A DNA stretch of 64,000 bases from Limnoperna fortunei (lineage: Eukaryota > Mollusca > Bivalvia > Mytilida > Modiolidae). A model generated the notes under the pieces. It searched no databases and was not told the origin of the DNA. It worked only from the letters and a program-made list of their open reading frames with translations. This document shows, piece by piece, positions 62,415-64,000 of this stretch (positions are counted from its first letter, which is position 1; every line of letters starts with the position of its first letter). The translations under genes were made by a program, and so were the position numbers. The DNA lies in NCBI GenBank assembly GCA_944474755.1, contig OX104117.1, positions 57,048,964 through 57,112,963 of the forward strand. The letters are read 5' to 3'.

Positions 62415-62419
62415 AATTA

Positions 62420-63575
62420 ATTTGTCACCTTGGTAATTTTAATTACACCTTGTTGGAATATTTGAGCAAAGCCAAGTAACAGCACGGAACGTTTGTTGCG
62501 GACTGGGAAGCAACTATTTTTGGTTAAGTTGGAGTGAGAAAGTTTAAGATTAATATGTTATGACTTGTTTACGTCATTTATTTATATTGACATTCAATGG
62601 TCAGTCTTTGTCTAAATTTTTGACAAGAAACATCATCATTTGTATTGTTGCATAATCTTCTAGACTTGTATATTATTTTTTGTTTATGCTGTATCGTCAT
62701 GTTTGTCGATCCGATACTTAATAAGCTCACTGGTTGGTACATTCTTTAGACTCTTTATATATGTATCTCTGTTATACCTATAAGCTATCAGCTTATGAAC
62801 TATTATACTATATACATATGAATTTACACAGCAACTCCAACATCCCTTAAATCAGACTCTAATGACCTATAAATGATACTACACAAGAAATACCTACAAC
62901 CCCAGGTTTCTATAACCTATGTCCTATATGACTTTTCCTTATCTAATAAATATATCATCGGGGATATGTGTCTAATAGCGCAATGCTCTTAGACTACGGC
63001 AAATAAGCACAATGCTTAAATGCCACATATGGTATAGTAACGCAATGTTTCTAAACCACTATCTCTCATGACACAGAACCCAGCTTATATTCAATAACAT
63101 TACTTTGAGACTTACTGGTCTGAGAGGCTGTGACAAGTCTACAACATCAGACACTATAAGCTCTATCTCCGTTAATTGAATTCTACCTATATCACTTTAA
63201 ACTTCCAAGCTTTACTATAGGTTTCATTCAATGTATCTACTTACGCTGACAGTAACTTCTGTCTTGGTCTTTACGAATGACCCTGATCGAGTGATCCGCT
63301 GCTGTATTTATACTCCTTTAAGGATCATTCCATTTTCAAAGGACGATTCCAACCTATCTAACATCCTAGCAACAGGGGTTAGTGAGAATAGTTAAACTGT
63401 GTCATTACTACTACCGTTACCTAATATACATTTGATTCAAAATACAACTACAAATAAATAATAAATCCTCACAATATAAACATTCTACTAAGTGAGAAAG
63501 TTCTGGGGTAAAAACCAAAGGAGGGTTGCTCACACGAAATAGGTATCCTATTACTTTGCTTGATCAATAATCACC
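62420..63575. other. Non-coding region after the ribozyme motif
   Basis: No exon recognised. Near 63490-63550 there is a copy of the repeat unit with the ACGAAATAGGTATCC string seen near 50400 and 54990. Confidence 0.4.
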
Positions 63576-63581
63576 TTAATA

Positions 63582-64000
63582 CAAGTGTGGACACAAAAAA
63601 ATGTCTCGCCTGCATTCCACATCAGTAACGAAAAGGTCATGAAACCTACCAGACACTCATGTACTAATCATTAACCTATATACCAAATAGTGTCATCCTA
63701 AGTAACAAAGTCACTGGAGATTGAAACTGAGATCAAGGTCAGGTGACACCTGCCAGACAGTCATGTACTCTTCAGCAGCAATTTGTATACCAAATATTGT
63801 CATCCTACCATTCATAGTTACCGAGGAACTGCCCCAATAACAAAACTAGTGTAGTCCAAATAGTGTCATCCTAAGTAACAAAGTCACTGGAGATTGAAAC
63901 TGAGGTCAATTCAGATGACACCTACCAGTCATGTACTCTTCATCAGCAACCTATATACCAAATATTGTTATCCTACCATGCATGGTTACAGAGGAACTGA
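63582..64000 (-). mobile_element. Hairpin-headed element, family A copy 3, cut by window edge
   Basis: Starts with CAAGTGTGGACACAAAAAAA then GTCTCGCCTGCATTCCACAT, the complement of the family A tail. Diverged 146-bp-type units follow (CAGGTGACACCTGCCAGACA). The head lies beyond the window. Confidence 0.8.

Overview
This window is animal nuclear DNA: AT-rich, with spliced genes carrying GT-AG introns, long introns and a dense load of interspersed repeats. The repeat types (tRNA-headed SINEs with a 3' body typical of molluscs, hairpin-headed elements with internal tandem repeats of about 146-167 bp, a Jockey/CR1-like LINE) suggest a bivalve mollusc, possibly a mytilid. The genus is a guess.

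Three complete protein-coding genes can be assembled exon by exon with consistent splice phases. (1) On the minus strand at 3458-7558 lies a six-exon gene for a 332-residue single-pass membrane protein: signal peptide, one kringle domain, short stalk, transmembrane helix and a tyrosine-rich cytoplasmic tail. (2) On the minus strand at 12322-17161 lies PHF5A (110 residues, four exons), a subunit of the SF3b splicing complex. (3) On the plus strand at 17481-49344 lies DDX47 (450 residues, 13 exons), a DEAD-box RNA helicase of ribosome biogenesis. PHF5A and DDX47 are head-to-head with only 319 bp between their start codons, so they probably share a bidirectional promoter. The last exon (90 codons) of a fourth, unidentified minus-strand gene is at 55585-55858.

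The rest is introns and intergenic DNA full of repeats. At 1-2163 is a decayed LINE whose reverse-transcriptase catalytic aspartates are mutated. Intron 1 of DDX47 holds a 2.2-kb element with perfect 26-bp inverted ends, filled with a 60-bp-type tandem array, and a separate array of about 70 bp units. Intron 8 (about 10 kb) is a nest of related elements inserted into one another. Each has a foldback hairpin at its head, a short-period CG-rich run, a GTAAAC-like motif in several members, a body of tandem units, and a tail that repeats the head arm in inverted form beside a small palindrome. Members of the same architecture also occur at 14748-15144, 24722-24900, 42628-43157, 43297-46760, 51889-52313, 57812-58530 and at the right edge. 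They resemble non-autonomous Helentron/HINE ('pearl'-like) elements.

The right end (56000-64000) is mostly repeats and includes a recognisable type-I hammerhead ribozyme motif at 62371-62414. No bacterial features, CRISPR arrays, tRNA genes or rRNA genes were seen.
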